From contig NZ_PZKF01000002.1 in assembly GCF_003034995.1 (NCBI RefSeq), positions 1 through 64,000 on the forward strand: a stretch of DNA of 64,000 nucleotides, written 5' to 3'. This DNA is from Phaeovulum veldkampii DSM 11550. Its GTDB lineage: Bacteria > Pseudomonadota > Alphaproteobacteria > Rhodobacterales > Rhodobacteraceae. Within the stretch, counting starts at the first letter, position 1. Every line of letters begins with the position of its first letter. Shown here piece after piece: positions 16,156-26,298 of the stretch. The position numbers and the translations under genes are program-made. The notes beneath the pieces were generated by a model. That model saw nothing but the letters and a program-made list of their open reading frames with translations. It made no database searches and was not told where the DNA came from.

Positions 16156-18564
16156 ATGAAATTCACCCTCTCCTGGCTGAAAGACCATCTCGATACCGAG
16201 GCCAGCCTCGACGAGATCGCCGAGGCGCTGACCGATCTGGGCCTTGAGGTCGAAGAGGTCGTAAACCCCGCGGCCAAGCTGGCGCCCTTTACCATCGCCA
16301 AGGTGCTGCATGCCGAACAGCACCCCGACGCCGACAAGCTGCGCGTGTGCCGCGTGCAGACCGACGAGGGCGAAAAGCAGATCGTTTGCGGCGCGCCCAA
16401 TGCGCGGGCGGGCATCACGGTCGTGCTGTGCAAGCCGGGCGATTATGTGCCGGGCATCGACGTGACGCTGGGCGTTGGCAAGATCCGCGGCGTGGAAAGC
16501 CACGGCATGATGGCCTCGGAACGCGAGCTGGAACTGTCGGACGAACACAACGGCATCATCGAGCTGCCCTCGGGCGAGGTGGGGCAGTTGTTTGTCGATT
16601 GGCTGGCCGAAAACCGCCCCGATGCGGTGGACCCGATGATCTACATCAAGATCACCCCCAACCGCCCCGATGCGCTGGGCGTGCGCGGCGTGGCGCGCGA
16701 TCTGGCCGCGCGCGGCCTTGGCCGACTGAAACCGCTGGCGGTGGAGCCGGTGCCCGGCGGCTTCCCCTGCCCGGTGTCGGTGACGATTGATCCGGCGCTG
16801 AAGGACAAGGGCTGCCCGCTGTTCGCGGGCCGGCTGATCCGCGGCGTGGTGAACGGCCCCAGCCCCGACTGGCTGCAACAGCGGCTGACGACGATCGGGC
16901 TGCGGCCGATTTCGGCGCTGGTCGATATCACCAACTTCTTCACCTTCGACCTGAACCGCCCGCTGCATGTGTTTGACGCCGCCAAGGTCAAGGGTAGCCT
17001 GACCATTCGCCCCGCGTGCGACGGCGAAAGCCTGCTGGCGCTGGACGGCAAGACCTATTCCCTGCGCGCGGGCCAGATGGTGATTGCCGACGACACCGGC
17101 CCTGAAAGCCTGGCGGGCATCATGGGCGGCGAGGCGTCGGGTTGTTCCGCGGCCACGGTGGATGTGTTCCTGGAAAGCGCCTATTGGGACCCGATCACGA
17201 TTGCCGCCACGGGCCGCGCGCTCAAGATCAACTCGGACGCGCGCTATCGGTTTGAGCGCGGGGTGGACCCGGCGTTTACGCTGGACGGGCTGGAACTGGC
17301 CACGCAGATGGTGCTGGACATGTGCGGCGGCGAGGCGTCGGATGTGGTGATCGACGGCGCCGTGCCCGACACCACCCGTGCCTACCGGCTGGACCCGGCC
17401 CGCGTGATCAGTCTGGTGGGGATGGATATCCCCGAGGCCACCCAGCGCGCGACGCTGGAGGCGCTGGGCTTTGCGCTGGCGGGCGACATGGCGACCCCGC
17501 CAAGCTGGCGCCCCGATGTGCTGGGCGAGGCTGATCTGGTCGAAGAGGTGGCGCGGATCGCGTCGCTGACGCAGCTCAAGGGCAAGCCGCTGGCGCGTGA
17601 GACGATGGGCGTGCCCGGCCCGATCCTGACTCCGATGCAGATGCGCGAGAAGGCCGCGCGCCGCACGCTGGCGGCCCTGGGCTACAACGAATGCGTGACC
17701 TACAGCTTTATCGACGCGGCCAACGCGGCGATGTTCGGCGGCGGGGCCGAGGTTACGCGGATCGACAACCCGATTTCGTCGGAAATGACCCATCTGCGCC
17801 CCGATCTGCTGCCGGGCCTGTTGCAGGCCGCGGCGCGCAATCAGGCGCGGGGCCATGCCGATCTGGCGCTGTTCGAGGTCGGCCCCGCCTTCCACGGCGG
17901 GGAGCCGGGCGAGCAGCACCTTCAGGCCGCGGGCTTGCTGGTCGGGGCGACCGCGCCGCGCGACCCCTACGCCAGCCGCCGCCCGGTGGACATCTACGAC
18001 GCCAAGGCCGATGCCGAGGCGGTGCTGTCGGCCATCGGCGCGCCGGCCAAGGTGCAAATCAGCCGCAAGGTTGCGGGCTGGTGGCATCCGGGCCGGTCGG
18101 GCGTGATGGCGCTGGGGCCCAAGGCGCTGTGCGTGTTCGGCGAGGTGCACCCCAGGGTGCTGCGCGAGATGGGCGTGAAGGGGCCGGCGGTCGCCTTTAC
18201 GATCTGGCCCGAAAACGTGCCCTTCCCCAAGACGAAGGTTCCCACGCGCCCCGCGTTGCACCTGTCGGACCTGCAGGCGGTGGACCGCGACTTTGCCTTT
18301 GTGGTCGATGCGGGGGTTGAGGCGCTGGTGGCGGTCAATGCCGCGGCAGGCGCCGACAAGGCGCTGATTGAAAGCGTGCGCGTGTTCGACCAGTTCACCG
18401 GCGACAAGGCCGAGGTCCAGATGGGGCCTGGCAAGAAGTCGATCGCGCTGACGGTGCGGCTGCAACCGCGCGAACGCACCCTGACCGAACCCGAGATCGA
18501 GGCGGTTTGCGCCAAGATCATCGACAAGGTGACAAAAGCCACCGGCGGCGCGCTGCGCGGTTGA
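16156..18564 (+). CDS. pheT: Phenylalanine-tRNA ligase beta subunit
   Basis: 802-residue beta subunit of PheRS. Domains seen in order are the EMAP/OB-fold tRNA-binding domain (about residues 40-150, with VCGAPNARAG), the B3/B4 editing domain in the middle, the B5 domain, the catalytic-like core with RFERGVDPAF, and the C-terminal anticodon-binding ferredoxin-like domain. ATG at 16156 gives the standard MKFTLSWLKDHL start. Same operon as pheS. Confidence 0.97.
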   Translation: MKFTLSWLKDHLDTEASLDEIAEALTDLGLEVEEVVNPAAKLAPFTIAKVLHAEQHPDADKLRVCRVQTDEGEKQIVCGAPNARAGITVVLCKPGDYVPGIDVTLGVGKIRGVESHGMMASERELELSDEHNGIIELPSGEVGQLFVDWLAENRPDAVDPMIYIKITPNRPDALGVRGVARDLAARGLGRLKPLAVEPVPGGFPCPVSVTIDPALKDKGCPLFAGRLIRGVVNGPSPDWLQQRLTTIGLRPISALVDITNFFTFDLNRPLHVFDAAKVKGSLTIRPACDGESLLALDGKTYSLRAGQMVIADDTGPESLAGIMGGEASGCSAATVDVFLESAYWDPITIAATGRALKINSDARYRFERGVDPAFTLDGLELATQMVLDMCGGEASDVVIDGAVPDTTRAYRLDPARVISLVGMDIPEATQRATLEALGFALAGDMATPPSWRPDVLGEADLVEEVARIASLTQLKGKPLARETMGVPGPILTPMQMREKAARRTLAALGYNECVTYSFIDAANAAMFGGGAEVTRIDNPISSEMTHLRPDLLPGLLQAAARNQARGHADLALFEVGPAFHGGEPGEQHLQAAGLLVGATAPRDPYASRRPVDIYDAKADAEAVLSAIGAPAKVQISRKVAGWWHPGRSGVMALGPKALCVFGEVHPRVLREMGVKGPAVAFTIWPENVPFPKTKVPTRPALHLSDLQAVDRDFAFVVDAGVEALVAVNAAAGADKALIESVRVFDQFTGDKAEVQMGPGKKSIALTVRLQPRERTLTEPEIEAVCAKIIDKVTKATGGALRG

Positions 18565-18570
18565 CGGCGG

Positions 18571-18597
18571 GCGGGCGCAGGCCCGCCCCCCCCCTTT
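18571..18597 (+). terminator. Possible terminator after pheT
   Basis: gcgggc-gcag-gcccgc forms a 6-bp hairpin 6 bases after the stop, followed by a C run and only three T residues. It is a weak terminator by sequence. Confidence 0.4.
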
Positions 18598-18602
18598 CGG
18601 CC

Positions 18603-19046
18603 TCAGTCGGGCAAGTTCAGGTTGTCGCGCAGCGCCTCGATCGCCAACACATAGCCGTAGGCGCCAAAGCCGCAGATCATGCCCACTGCCACCTTCGAGA
18701 TGTAGGAGTGGTGGCGGAACGGCTCGCGTCGGTGGATGTTCGACAGATGCACCTCGGCCACCGGCACCTCGACGCTGGACAGCGCGTCCATCAGCGCGAC
18801 CGAGGTGTGGGTATAGGCGCCCGCATTCAGCACGATGCCCGAATGGCGGCCACGGGCGGCGTGGACCCAGTCGATCAACTGGCCTTCGTGGTTCGACTGG
18901 TGAAAGTCGATCCCGATGCCCAGATCGGCGCCGCGTGCGCGGCACATCGCCTCGATATCGGCCAGCGTGGTGGCGCCGTAAACCTCGGGCTGGCGGGTGC
19001 CCAGCAGGTTCAGGTTCGGGCCGTTCAGGATCAGAAACGACGGCAT
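18603..19046 (-). CDS. aroQ: 3-dehydroquinate dehydratase, type II
   Basis: 147-residue dodecameric type II dehydroquinase of the shikimate pathway (3-dehydroquinate to 3-dehydroshikimate). Visible features are [12 protein letters not shown] at the N-terminus, Arg18 and Tyr23 of the active-site lid, [17 protein letters not shown] and the [10 protein letters not shown] segment with the catalytic His. The ATG at 19046 with ggag upstream gives the canonical start. It follows the ABC ATPase gene after 27 bases and may be read through from it, without obvious functional link. Confidence 0.95.
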   Translation of the reverse strand: MPSFLILNGPNLNLLGTRQPEVYGATTLADIEAMCRARGADLGIGIDFHQSNHEGQLIDWVHAARGRHSGIVLNAGAYTHTSVALMDALSSVEVPVAEVHLSNIHRREPFRHHSYISKVAVGMICGFGAYGYVLAIEALRDNLNLPD

Positions 19047-19073
19047 GGCGGCTCCTTGCATTGTTTGGGCTGA

Positions 19074-20678
19074 CTAGACACCGGCGCGGGGGGCTTTGTC
19101 CACGGCCCGCTCGGCGGGCAGGGGGGGCGTCGCGGCCAGCAGGCTGCGGGTGTAGGGGTGGGCCGGGGCGGTGAAGATCTGTTCGGTTGGCGCCAGTTCG
19201 ACGATCTGGCCCGCCCGCATCACCGCCACCCGGTCCACCAGCCCGCGGATCACGCCCAGATCGTGGCTGATGAACAGATATGCCAGCCGGTGGCTGTTGC
19301 GCAGCCGGGCTAGCAGATCAAGCACCTGCGCCCGCACCCGCAGATCCAGCGCCGAAACCGCCTCGTCCAGCACGATCAGCCGGGGGCGGATGATCAGGGC
19401 GCGGGCGATGGCCAGCCGCTGCCGCTGGCCGCCGGAAAATTCGTGGATATGGCGCGTGGCGTCGTCGGGGCTAAGGCCCACCTCGCGCAGTGCCTCCGCC
19501 ACGCGGTCGCGCCAGTCGGCGGGGCGCCCGGTCAGGTGGAACGGCTCGGCCAGCAGCCGGGCCACTCGGTGGCGGGGGTTGAAACTGCCGTAGGGGTCCT
19601 GGAACACCGCCTGGATCTGCGCGCGCAGGGTGGCGGGCACGGCGCCCGCCTGCACCTGTGCCCCGGCCAGCCGGATGGTGCCGGTCTGCACCCGCTCCAG
19701 CCCCAGAATGGCCCGCGCCAGCGTGGATTTGCCGCAGCCCGATTCCCCCACAAGGCCCAGGCTTTCGCCCTCGTGCAGGGTCAGGCTGACGGCGTTCAGT
19801 GCCTGCACTGCCGGCTGCGGGCCAAACAGCGCGGACCGCGGCAGCAGGTAGCGGCGCGAGACGCCCGCGACCTGCAACAGGGGCGGGCCGGGGCGCTGTG
19901 CTGCAGGGCTGGGCCGGTGGCGGGCGGCGGCCATCAGTGCGGCGGTATAGGGATGCGCGGGCTGACCAAAGACCGCCGAGGGCGGCCCGTCTTCGACGAT
20001 GCGCCCGGCCTGCATCACCGCCACCCGCTGCGCCATGCCCGCGACCACCGCCAGATCATGGCTGATCAGCAGCAGGCCCATGCCCTCGTCGCGGACCAGA
20101 TCGCGCAACAGGGTCAGGATCTGTGCCTGCGTGGTCACGTCCAGTGCGGTGGTGGGCTCATCGGCGATCAGCAGCGCGGGCCGGGCGGCGATGGCCATGG
20201 CAATGGCCACCCGCTGACGCTGGCCACCCGACAACTCATGCGAGTATAACCCCAGCGCGAAACGGGGGCTGGGCAGGCCGACCCGGTCCAGCCTGTCGCG
20301 CGCGGCGGTCTGCGCGGCACGGCGGCCAAGGCCGCGGTGCAGGCGCAGCGTCTCGGCCACCTGATCGCCGATGGTCATCAGCGGGTTCAGCGCAGTCATC
20401 GGTTCCTGAAAGATCATCCCGACCCGATTGCCGCGCTGCGCGCAAAGCGCCGCTTCGGGCAGCCCCAGCAGGTCGGTGCCCGCCAGCATCACCCGGCCCG
20501 TTGCGTTGGTGCCCTCGGGCAGCAGCCCCAGCACCGCCAGCGCCGTCATCGACTTGCCCGAGCCGCTTTCACCCACCAGCCCGAATACCTCACCCCGGCC
20601 CAGATGCAGGCTGACCCCATCCAGCAGCACCCGCCCCCCCAGCCGGACCGACAGGTTCTCGACGGCAAGCAGGCTCAT
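19074..20678 (-). CDS. Peptide-type ABC importer, fused double ATPase subunit
   Basis: 534-residue protein carrying two complete ABC ATPase domains, equivalent to DppD and DppF joined in one chain. Domain 1 has Walker A GESGSGKS near residue 37, signature LSGGQRQR and ADEPTTALD. Domain 2 has GESGCGKST, signature FSGGQRQR and LDEAVSALD. Each is followed by the oligopeptide-transporter C-terminal extension (PAHPYT). The ATG at 20678 overlaps the stop of the permease gene (ATGA). It would energise uptake by the two permeases encoded upstream. Substrate is not determinable; the family takes peptides, nickel or opines. Confidence 0.92.
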   Translation of the reverse strand: MSLLAVENLSVRLGGRVLLDGVSLHLGRGEVFGLVGESGSGKSMTALAVLGLLPEGTNATGRVMLAGTDLLGLPEAALCAQRGNRVGMIFQEPMTALNPLMTIGDQVAETLRLHRGLGRRAAQTAARDRLDRVGLPSPRFALGLYSHELSGGQRQRVAIAMAIAARPALLIADEPTTALDVTTQAQILTLLRDLVRDEGMGLLLISHDLAVVAGMAQRVAVMQAGRIVEDGPPSAVFGQPAHPYTAALMAAARHRPSPAAQRPGPPLLQVAGVSRRYLLPRSALFGPQPAVQALNAVSLTLHEGESLGLVGESGCGKSTLARAILGLERVQTGTIRLAGAQVQAGAVPATLRAQIQAVFQDPYGSFNPRHRVARLLAEPFHLTGRPADWRDRVAEALREVGLSPDDATRHIHEFSGGQRQRLAIARALIIRPRLIVLDEAVSALDLRVRAQVLDLLARLRNSHRLAYLFISHDLGVIRGLVDRVAVMRAGQIVELAPTEQIFTAPAHPYTRSLLAATPPLPAERAVDKAPRAGV

Positions 20679-21484
20679 GCGTCCGGGCTCCGGCGCGGGT
20701 CCAGCGCATCGCGCAGGCCGTCGCCCAGCAGGTTCAGCCCCAGCACCGTGGCCACGATCGCCAGCCCCGGCATCAGCGCGACATGCGGCGCCAGCGCCAC
20801 CATCGTCTGCGCCTCGGCGAGCATCCGGCCCCAACTGGGCGTGGGCGGCTGCGCGCCAAGCCCCACATAACTCAGCCCCGCCTCGGCCAGAATGCCAAGG
20901 CTGAACTGGATCGTGCCTTGCACGACCAAAAGCCCCGCCAGATTGGGCAGGATATGTTCGACCGAAATACGCGCCCGACCCTTGCCCGCCAGTTCCGCCG
21001 TGCGGACATAATCCAGTGTCCACAGCGCCAGCGCGGCGCCGCGGGTCAGCCGGGCAAAGACGGGGATGTTGAAGATGCCGATGGCAAGGATCGCATTCAG
21101 TGCCGACGGGCCGAAAACCGCAGTGATCAGGATCGCGATGACCAGCGCGGGAAAGGCAAAGATCAGATCGTTGCCGCGCATGATGACCTCATCCAGCCAG
21201 CCGCCGCGCGCGGCGGCCGCCAACCCCATCGGCACGCCCGCGCTCATGCCGATGCCCACCGCCACCAGCGCCACGGCAAGCGAGGTCTGCGCCCCGGTCA
21301 TCAGCATCGCGGCAATGTCACGACCGAAATGGTCGGTGCCGAGCCAATGCGCAGCCGAAGGCCCCTGCAGCCGGTCGGCAATGGCCATGCGCGTTACATC
21401 ATGCGGCACCCAGACCAGCGAGACCAGCGCCGCGGTCAGTGCCACGCCGGTAAGTGCCGCGCCAAGGGCCAGTGCGGCCCTCAT
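20675..21484 (-). CDS. ABC importer permease (DppC/OppC type)
   Basis: 269-residue inner-membrane permease with an N-terminal membrane segment, about six membrane segments in all, and the cytoplasmic EAA-type loop around RTAELAGKGRARISVEHILPN that contacts the ATPase. It overlaps both neighbours by four bases (ATGA at each end), so it belongs to a tightly coupled unit. Confidence 0.92.
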   Translation of the reverse strand: MRAALALGAALTGVALTAALVSLVWVPHDVTRMAIADRLQGPSAAHWLGTDHFGRDIAAMLMTGAQTSLAVALVAVGIGMSAGVPMGLAAAARGGWLDEVIMRGNDLIFAFPALVIAILITAVFGPSALNAILAIGIFNIPVFARLTRGAALALWTLDYVRTAELAGKGRARISVEHILPNLAGLLVVQGTIQFSLGILAEAGLSYVGLGAQPPTPSWGRMLAEAQTMVALAPHVALMPGLAIVATVLGLNLLGDGLRDALDPRRSPDA

Positions 21485-22425
21485 CCGCGGCGCCTGAGCC
21501 GGGGGTCGGCGGTGGCATAGGCCAGATCGGTCAGAAAGGTGACGAGGATCACCGCACAGACAAGGATCATCACCACCGATTCCACCACGATCAGGTCGCG
21601 CTGGGTGATAGCCTGAAAGATCAGCCGACCAAGGCCGGGCAGGGAAAACACGTTTTCAATGATGATCGTGCCCGCCAGCAGAAAGGAAAACTGCATCCCC
21701 AGAATGGTCAGCACCGGGATCAGCGCGTTGCGCAGCCCGTGCCGGGTCAGCGCCTGCGTGTGGCTCAGGCCCTTGGCGCGGGCGGTGCGAATGTAATCTT
21801 GCGCCATCGTCTCGATCAGAGCGGTCCTCAGCACGCGGGCCAGAATGGCCGCCTGCGGCAGGGCCAGCGCCACCGCAGGCAGGATCAGCGCGCGCAAGCC
21901 CGCGACCGGGTCGGCCCAACCGGGAAAACCGCCTGCGGGAAACAGCCGCCAGTGCAGCGCAAAGGCCGATACCAGCAGCATGGCGAACCAGAAATTCGGC
22001 ACCGCGATGCCCAGTTGTGTGGCCGCCATGATGGCCCCGTCCGTTGCCCGGCCCCGCCGCGCCGCTGCGATCAGCCCCACCGGCAACGCAATCGCGGTGG
22101 ACAGCGCCAGCGCCAGCCCAGCCAGCGGCAGCGATACCGTCAGCCGGTCGGCCACCAGATCGGACACCGGCACCTTATAGGTCCAGCTGTCGCCGAAATC
22201 GCCCGTGGCCATGCCGCCGACCCAGCCCAGATAACGCAGCGGCAGCGGCTGGTTCAGCCCCATGCTGTCGCGCAGCGCCGCCAGCGTGTCGGGTGCCGCG
22301 TTCAGCCCCAGCATATAGGCCGCCGGATCGCCTGGGATCACCTCGATCACCGCAAAGACCACAAGGCTTGCAGCCCCAAGGCTTGCGACAAGCGCGACAA
22401 GACGGCGGGTCAGGTATCGGATCAT
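21481..22425 (-). CDS. ABC importer permease (DppB/OppB type)
   Basis: 314-residue permease beginning MIRYLTRRLV, with a first membrane segment, a periplasmic loop containing GDPAAYMLG, then five more membrane segments. The EAA loop lies around DYIRTARAKGLS. This is the standard DppB topology. It is the first gene of the permease-permease-ATPase block. The matching binding-protein gene lies 1.4 kb upstream on the same strand beyond an opposite-strand gene. Confidence 0.92.
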   Translation of the reverse strand: MIRYLTRRLVALVASLGAASLVVFAVIEVIPGDPAAYMLGLNAAPDTLAALRDSMGLNQPLPLRYLGWVGGMATGDFGDSWTYKVPVSDLVADRLTVSLPLAGLALALSTAIALPVGLIAAARRGRATDGAIMAATQLGIAVPNFWFAMLLVSAFALHWRLFPAGGFPGWADPVAGLRALILPAVALALPQAAILARVLRTALIETMAQDYIRTARAKGLSHTQALTRHGLRNALIPVLTILGMQFSFLLAGTIIIENVFSLPGLGRLIFQAITQRDLIVVESVVMILVCAVILVTFLTDLAYATADPRLRRRG

Positions 22426-22627
22426 CGGGCCTCCGCGCGCAGGCTAGTCGGGCGGGGGGCGCAGGTCCAGAGGGCGGCGACCTGTGCCCTTGGGGATATT
22501 TTGCTCGTAAAAACAGGGCGACCGCATTGTGGGGCTTGACGCCTGCGGTTGCGCTGGCGCTGATAGGGGGTGGCGTCGGCTGTTGCGGGGCGCAGATGAC
22601 ATACCTATTAGCCGGGGCTTTTACGCC

Positions 22628-23461
22628 GTGAATTTGTCCAGCCTTCGCGCCCTGCGCGCGCCCGTTCTTCTGACGCTTGGCCTGGTTCTGGCGGCCTGTT
22701 CCGGTACGCCGGGAACAGTCAGCCGCACTGTGCCGCCCGAATACGCCGCCCGCGCCGATGGCGAGCGTATGATACCTGCGGTCAATCCGAAATATCTGAA
22801 TGAACGCAACCGGCGCCGCTGGGTCGATTATGCCGGCCCCGAGGCGCCGGGCACGATCGTCGTCGATCCTTATGCGCGGCTGCTGTATCATGTGCAGGAG
22901 GGCGGGCGCGCGATGCGCTTTGGCATCGCGGTGGGCCGCGAGGGGCGCGGGTTTCACGGCTCGGCCACGGTACGGCGCAAGGAGCAGTATCCCTACTGGG
23001 CGCCGACGAAAAACATGATCCGCCAGGACCCCGAGGTTTATGCCGCGCTCGCCGGGGGCCTGCCCGGCGGACTGGACAACCCGCTGGGCGCGCGCGCGCT
23101 GTATCTGTATCGCGGCGGTCGCGATACGATGTATCGCATCCACGGCACGATGGACCCGGCCTCGATCGGCAAGGCGACCTCGGCGGGGTGTATCCGGCTG
23201 TTCAACCAGGACATCATCGACATGTTCGACGAGGCCGAACTGGGCACCCCTGTGCGGGTCCGCACCCGCGCTGAAAGCCTTGCACTTGAGGGGGCGATGG
23301 TCGAACTGACATCGGGCTATCTGGTGCCCGCAACCGCGACCGATCTGATCGAGGCCGACCGCACCGCCAACGAGGCGGCAAAAGCCGCGGCAGAGGCGGC
23401 TTCGGCTTCGGCTTCGGCGCGCGCGCAGCGCGAGGCCGAACTGACAGGGCAGGCCGGTTAA
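22628..23461 (+). CDS. L,D-transpeptidase lipoprotein (YkuD family)
   Basis: 277-residue lipoprotein with lipobox LAAC (Cys24) after a hydrophobic signal. The catalytic YkuD domain spans about residues 75-230 and carries His172 (HGTMDP) and Cys188 in SAGCIR. Such enzymes make 3-3 peptidoglycan cross-links or attach proteins to the wall. The C-terminus is an Ala/Glu-rich tail. The GTG at 22628 is chosen to give a proper signal peptide; its ribosome site is weak. It lies on the opposite strand between two blocks of the ABC importer genes. Confidence 0.9.
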   Translation: MNLSSLRALRAPVLLTLGLVLAACSGTPGTVSRTVPPEYAARADGERMIPAVNPKYLNERNRRRWVDYAGPEAPGTIVVDPYARLLYHVQEGGRAMRFGIAVGREGRGFHGSATVRRKEQYPYWAPTKNMIRQDPEVYAALAGGLPGGLDNPLGARALYLYRGGRDTMYRIHGTMDPASIGKATSAGCIRLFNQDIIDMFDEAELGTPVRVRTRAESLALEGAMVELTSGYLVPATATDLIEADRTANEAAKAAAEAASASASARAQREAELTGQAG

Positions 23462-23473
23462 GCGCAGGCCGGT

Positions 23474-23857
23474 TCAGCCAAGACCGGGTGCCGCCACGCG
23501 GCCCGCGGCCTGGCTGAGCACGATCACATAATCCTTGCGGGTCGTTTCCAGAACTTGCCATGTGCCGCGAAAACCGGGACGCAGCACAAAGCTGTCGCCG
23601 GGGCCAACCTCAAGCCGCGATCCATCCTCGCCCGCAATCACCGAGCGGCCCGAAAGGATGCGGCAATATTCCCATTCGTCATAGCTGATACGCCATGTGC
23701 CGGGCGTGCTTTGCCATATGCCGCACCACAGCCCGTCGCGTTCTTCCACGTTCCATGTGGTAAAGACCGGATCGCCCTCCAGCACCTTTTCGGGTGCGGG
23801 GCGGTCGGTTTCGGGTGCCGCAGCGGCGGGGGTAAGGGGCAGGATCAGTCGGTCCAT
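23474..23857 (-). CDS. Cupin domain protein (DUF861/Cupin_3 type)
   Basis: 127-residue single cupin with the Cupin_3 pattern: GIWQSTPGTWRISYDEWEYCRILSG and VGPGDSFVLRPGFRGTW. The canonical metal-binding histidines are not evident. Its start overlaps the end of the binding-protein gene by 13 bases, so it is probably co-translated with it. Function unknown; such proteins sometimes serve in catabolism or regulation of the imported compound. Confidence 0.8.
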   Translation of the reverse strand: MDRLILPLTPAAAAPETDRPAPEKVLEGDPVFTTWNVEERDGLWCGIWQSTPGTWRISYDEWEYCRILSGRSVIAGEDGSRLEVGPGDSFVLRPGFRGTWQVLETTRKDYVIVLSQAAGRVAAPGLG

Positions 23858-25317
23858 CGCACCGCCGTCAGGTCATTGGCCGGGGTGGGGGCATTTTCCC
23901 ACAGCCCTTGCAGGCGCGCGTCGGCAACCCCGGTCTTGGCCAGTTGAAACAGGAAGCCGTTGACGTGATCGCGCGCGATCATCTCTTGCGCCTGATGCAG
24001 GATCGCGCGGCGCGCGGCGGGGTCTACGGTGGCCTCAAGCTGCGCGATCAGGGCCACAAATTCGGGCCGGGCATATTGAAAGTAATAGTCGGGCCGGGCG
24101 TAGATGTTGAGGTCGGCGGGTTCGGTATGGCTGACAATGGTCAGGTCGAAATCGCGCCCCTTGAAGACGGTTTCCAACCATTGCGCCCATTCCAGATTGG
24201 TGATCTGCGTCTCGATCCCCACGGCGCGCAACTGCGCCGCCACGATCTCGCCGCCGCGGCGGGCATAAGTGGGCGGCGGCAGCGCGAGGCGCAGTTTCAG
24301 CCCGCTGACCCCGGCCTCGGCCAGCAGCGCCCTTGCCCGTTCGGGGTCGTGGGCCGAAAGGGCGGTCAGGTCGAGGTAATCGGGGTTGTGCGGCGGAAAA
24401 TGGGTGCCGATCGGGGTACCATGGCCGAACATCGCCCCCTCGATGATCTCGGCGCGGTTCAGGGCATGGGCAATGGCGGCGCGGACGCGGATGTCATTCA
24501 GCGGTGGGCGGGCGTTGTTCAGGGCCAGAATCGTCTCGCCCTCGGTGGTGCCGACGATCACCCGAAACCGCGGGTCGGCGCCCAGAATCGCCAGTGTCTC
24601 CGGGGCGGGATAGTTCGGGAAGGCATCGACATCGCCCGCCATCATCGCGGCAAAGGCCGCCGTCGGGTCGGCGATGAAGCGGAAGGTGGCACGGGCCAGT
24701 TCAGGCTTTTCGCCCCAATAGCCGGGGAAGGCGGTCAGGCTGACATGATCGCCCTGCACCCATTGGGCAAAGGCGAAGGGGCCGGTGCCAATGGGGCGGG
24801 TGGCCAGTGTCGCGGCGCTTTCGGGGGCCACGATCACCGCATCGCCCCAGGCCATCTTTTCGGCAAAGGCGCCGTCGGGCGCCGTCAGCGTGACACGCAG
24901 CGTTGCGGGGTCTGGCGCCTCGACTGTCTCGATCCCGGCGAAAAGCGCCTTTTGCGCATTGCCGCTGGTGTCGGCGCGGGCACGCTCAAGCGTGAATTTG
25001 GCGTCTTCCGCGTCAAAGGCGGTTCCATCGTGGAACTGCACGCCCTGGCGCAACGCGAATGTGTAGACGCGGCCATCGGGTGACACGGCCCAGCTTGCCG
25101 CCAGCGCTGGGCGGATGCTGCCGTCGGGGGCAAAGCGGGTGAGGCCCTCGAACACATTGGCATAGACCACCTCGTCGATGGCGGCCGCGGCGCCTGCGGT
25201 CGGGTCAAGGTTTGGCGGTTCCAGCACCATGCCCAGGGTGATCGTGTCGGGGGCGGCGGTCGCCATTCCCGCAGCCAGCGCCAGTGCGGTGGCCGAAACT
25301 GTCATCTGCCTGAACAT
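23845..25317 (-). CDS. Peptide-type ABC substrate-binding protein (SBP_bac_5)
   Basis: 490-residue periplasmic binding protein of the DppA/OppA class. A signal peptide occupies about residues 1-23 (ending MATAA), followed by ITLGMVLEPPNLDPT and the family signature region KFTLERA. The ATG at 25317 with aaggat upstream replaces a longer but improbable start. It should deliver substrate to the permeases at 20.7-22.4 kb. Ligand not predictable from sequence. Confidence 0.92.
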   Translation of the reverse strand: MFRQMTVSATALALAAGMATAAPDTITLGMVLEPPNLDPTAGAAAAIDEVVYANVFEGLTRFAPDGSIRPALAASWAVSPDGRVYTFALRQGVQFHDGTAFDAEDAKFTLERARADTSGNAQKALFAGIETVEAPDPATLRVTLTAPDGAFAEKMAWGDAVIVAPESAATLATRPIGTGPFAFAQWVQGDHVSLTAFPGYWGEKPELARATFRFIADPTAAFAAMMAGDVDAFPNYPAPETLAILGADPRFRVIVGTTEGETILALNNARPPLNDIRVRAAIAHALNRAEIIEGAMFGHGTPIGTHFPPHNPDYLDLTALSAHDPERARALLAEAGVSGLKLRLALPPPTYARRGGEIVAAQLRAVGIETQITNLEWAQWLETVFKGRDFDLTIVSHTEPADLNIYARPDYYFQYARPEFVALIAQLEATVDPAARRAILHQAQEMIARDHVNGFLFQLAKTGVADARLQGLWENAPTPANDLTAVRWTD

Positions 25318-25464
25318 CTGCCATCCTTTCCGATTGCCCCGGCATGATCGCCCCGTTGCCCAAGCCAATCAAGCCACCGGCATTGCTGCGCTGCGGCATG
25401 AGATGGCTTCCCTCAAGGCCGCAGACCCGCTAAAAGACGCGCCAACCTTGGGGGAGGGGAGCCG

Positions 25465-26298
25465 ATGAGTGCCACCAGCCAGATCCGGGCGCTGACGCCC
25501 GCCGATATCACCGCGCGCAAGGGCGGCCAGCCCATCGTCTGCCTGACCGCCTATACGACGCCGATGGCGCGTTTGGTGGATGCGCAATGCGATGTGGCGC
25601 TGGTGGGTGATTCGGTGGGAATGGTGCTGCATGGTCTGCCCTCGACGCTGGGGGTCACGCTGGAAATGATGATTCTGCATGGCCAGGCCGTGGCGCGCGG
25701 GCTGAAACGCGCGCTGATGGTCATCGACATGCCCTTTGGCAGCTATGAGGAAGGCCCGGCGCAGGCGTTTCGCAATGCCGCCCGGCTGATGGCGGAAACC
25801 GGGGCCGCGGCGGTCAAGCTGGAAGGCGGGCGGCATATGGCCGAAACGATCGCCTTTCTGGTTGCCCGCGGCGTGCCCGTGATGGCACATGTCGGGCTGA
25901 CACCGCAGGCGGTGAACACGCTGGGGGGCTATAAGGTGCAGGGCCGGGGCGCCGATGCCGCGCGGCTGCGCGCCGATGCGCAGGCGGTGGCCGAGGCCGG
26001 GGCATTCGCCGTGGTGCTGGAAAAGCTGCCCGCGCGTCTGGCCGACGAAATCACCGCGGCGGTGCCGATCCCGACCATCGGCATCGGCGCGTCGGCGCGC
26101 TGCGATGGGCAGGTGCTGGTCGTCGATGACATGCTGGGGCTGTTCACCGATTTCCGCCCCAAATTCGTGCGCCGCTATGGCGAGTTGGGCGCCGCCGCCG
26201 AGGCCGCGGTTGCCGCCTATGCCGCGGATGTGCGCGCCCGCGCCTTTCCGGGGCCAGAGCATGAATTCGCCGATGACGCCGCCGGGGCCAAGGCATGA
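25465..26298 (+). CDS. panB: 3-methyl-2-oxobutanoate hydroxymethyltransferase
   Basis: 277-residue PanB, which transfers a hydroxymethyl group from methylene-tetrahydrofolate to 2-oxoisovalerate to make ketopantoate in pantothenate/CoA synthesis. The metal and substrate segments [19 protein letters not shown] and AAAVKLEGG, with MAHVGLTPQ, are all present. ATG at 25465 follows ggaggggagccg. It overlaps panC by four bases (ATGA). Confidence 0.97.
   Translation: MSATSQIRALTPADITARKGGQPIVCLTAYTTPMARLVDAQCDVALVGDSVGMVLHGLPSTLGVTLEMMILHGQAVARGLKRALMVIDMPFGSYEEGPAQAFRNAARLMAETGAAAVKLEGGRHMAETIAFLVARGVPVMAHVGLTPQAVNTLGGYKVQGRGADAARLRADAQAVAEAGAFAVVLEKLPARLADEITAAVPIPTIGIGASARCDGQVLVVDDMLGLFTDFRPKFVRRYGELGAAAEAAVAAYAADVRARAFPGPEHEFADDAAGAKA

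Noticed and set aside
15760-18945. Open frame of over 1000 codons on the minus strand opposite pheS/pheT
   Set aside because: It mirrors the codon structure of pheT in a GC-rich genome, is His/Arg/Gln-rich without domain features, and overlaps three well-supported genes.
20679-21023. N-terminal extension of the double ATPase protein
   Set aside because: The open frame continues upstream, but that part lies inside the permease gene in another frame; the ATG at 20678 overlapping the permease stop is the credible start.
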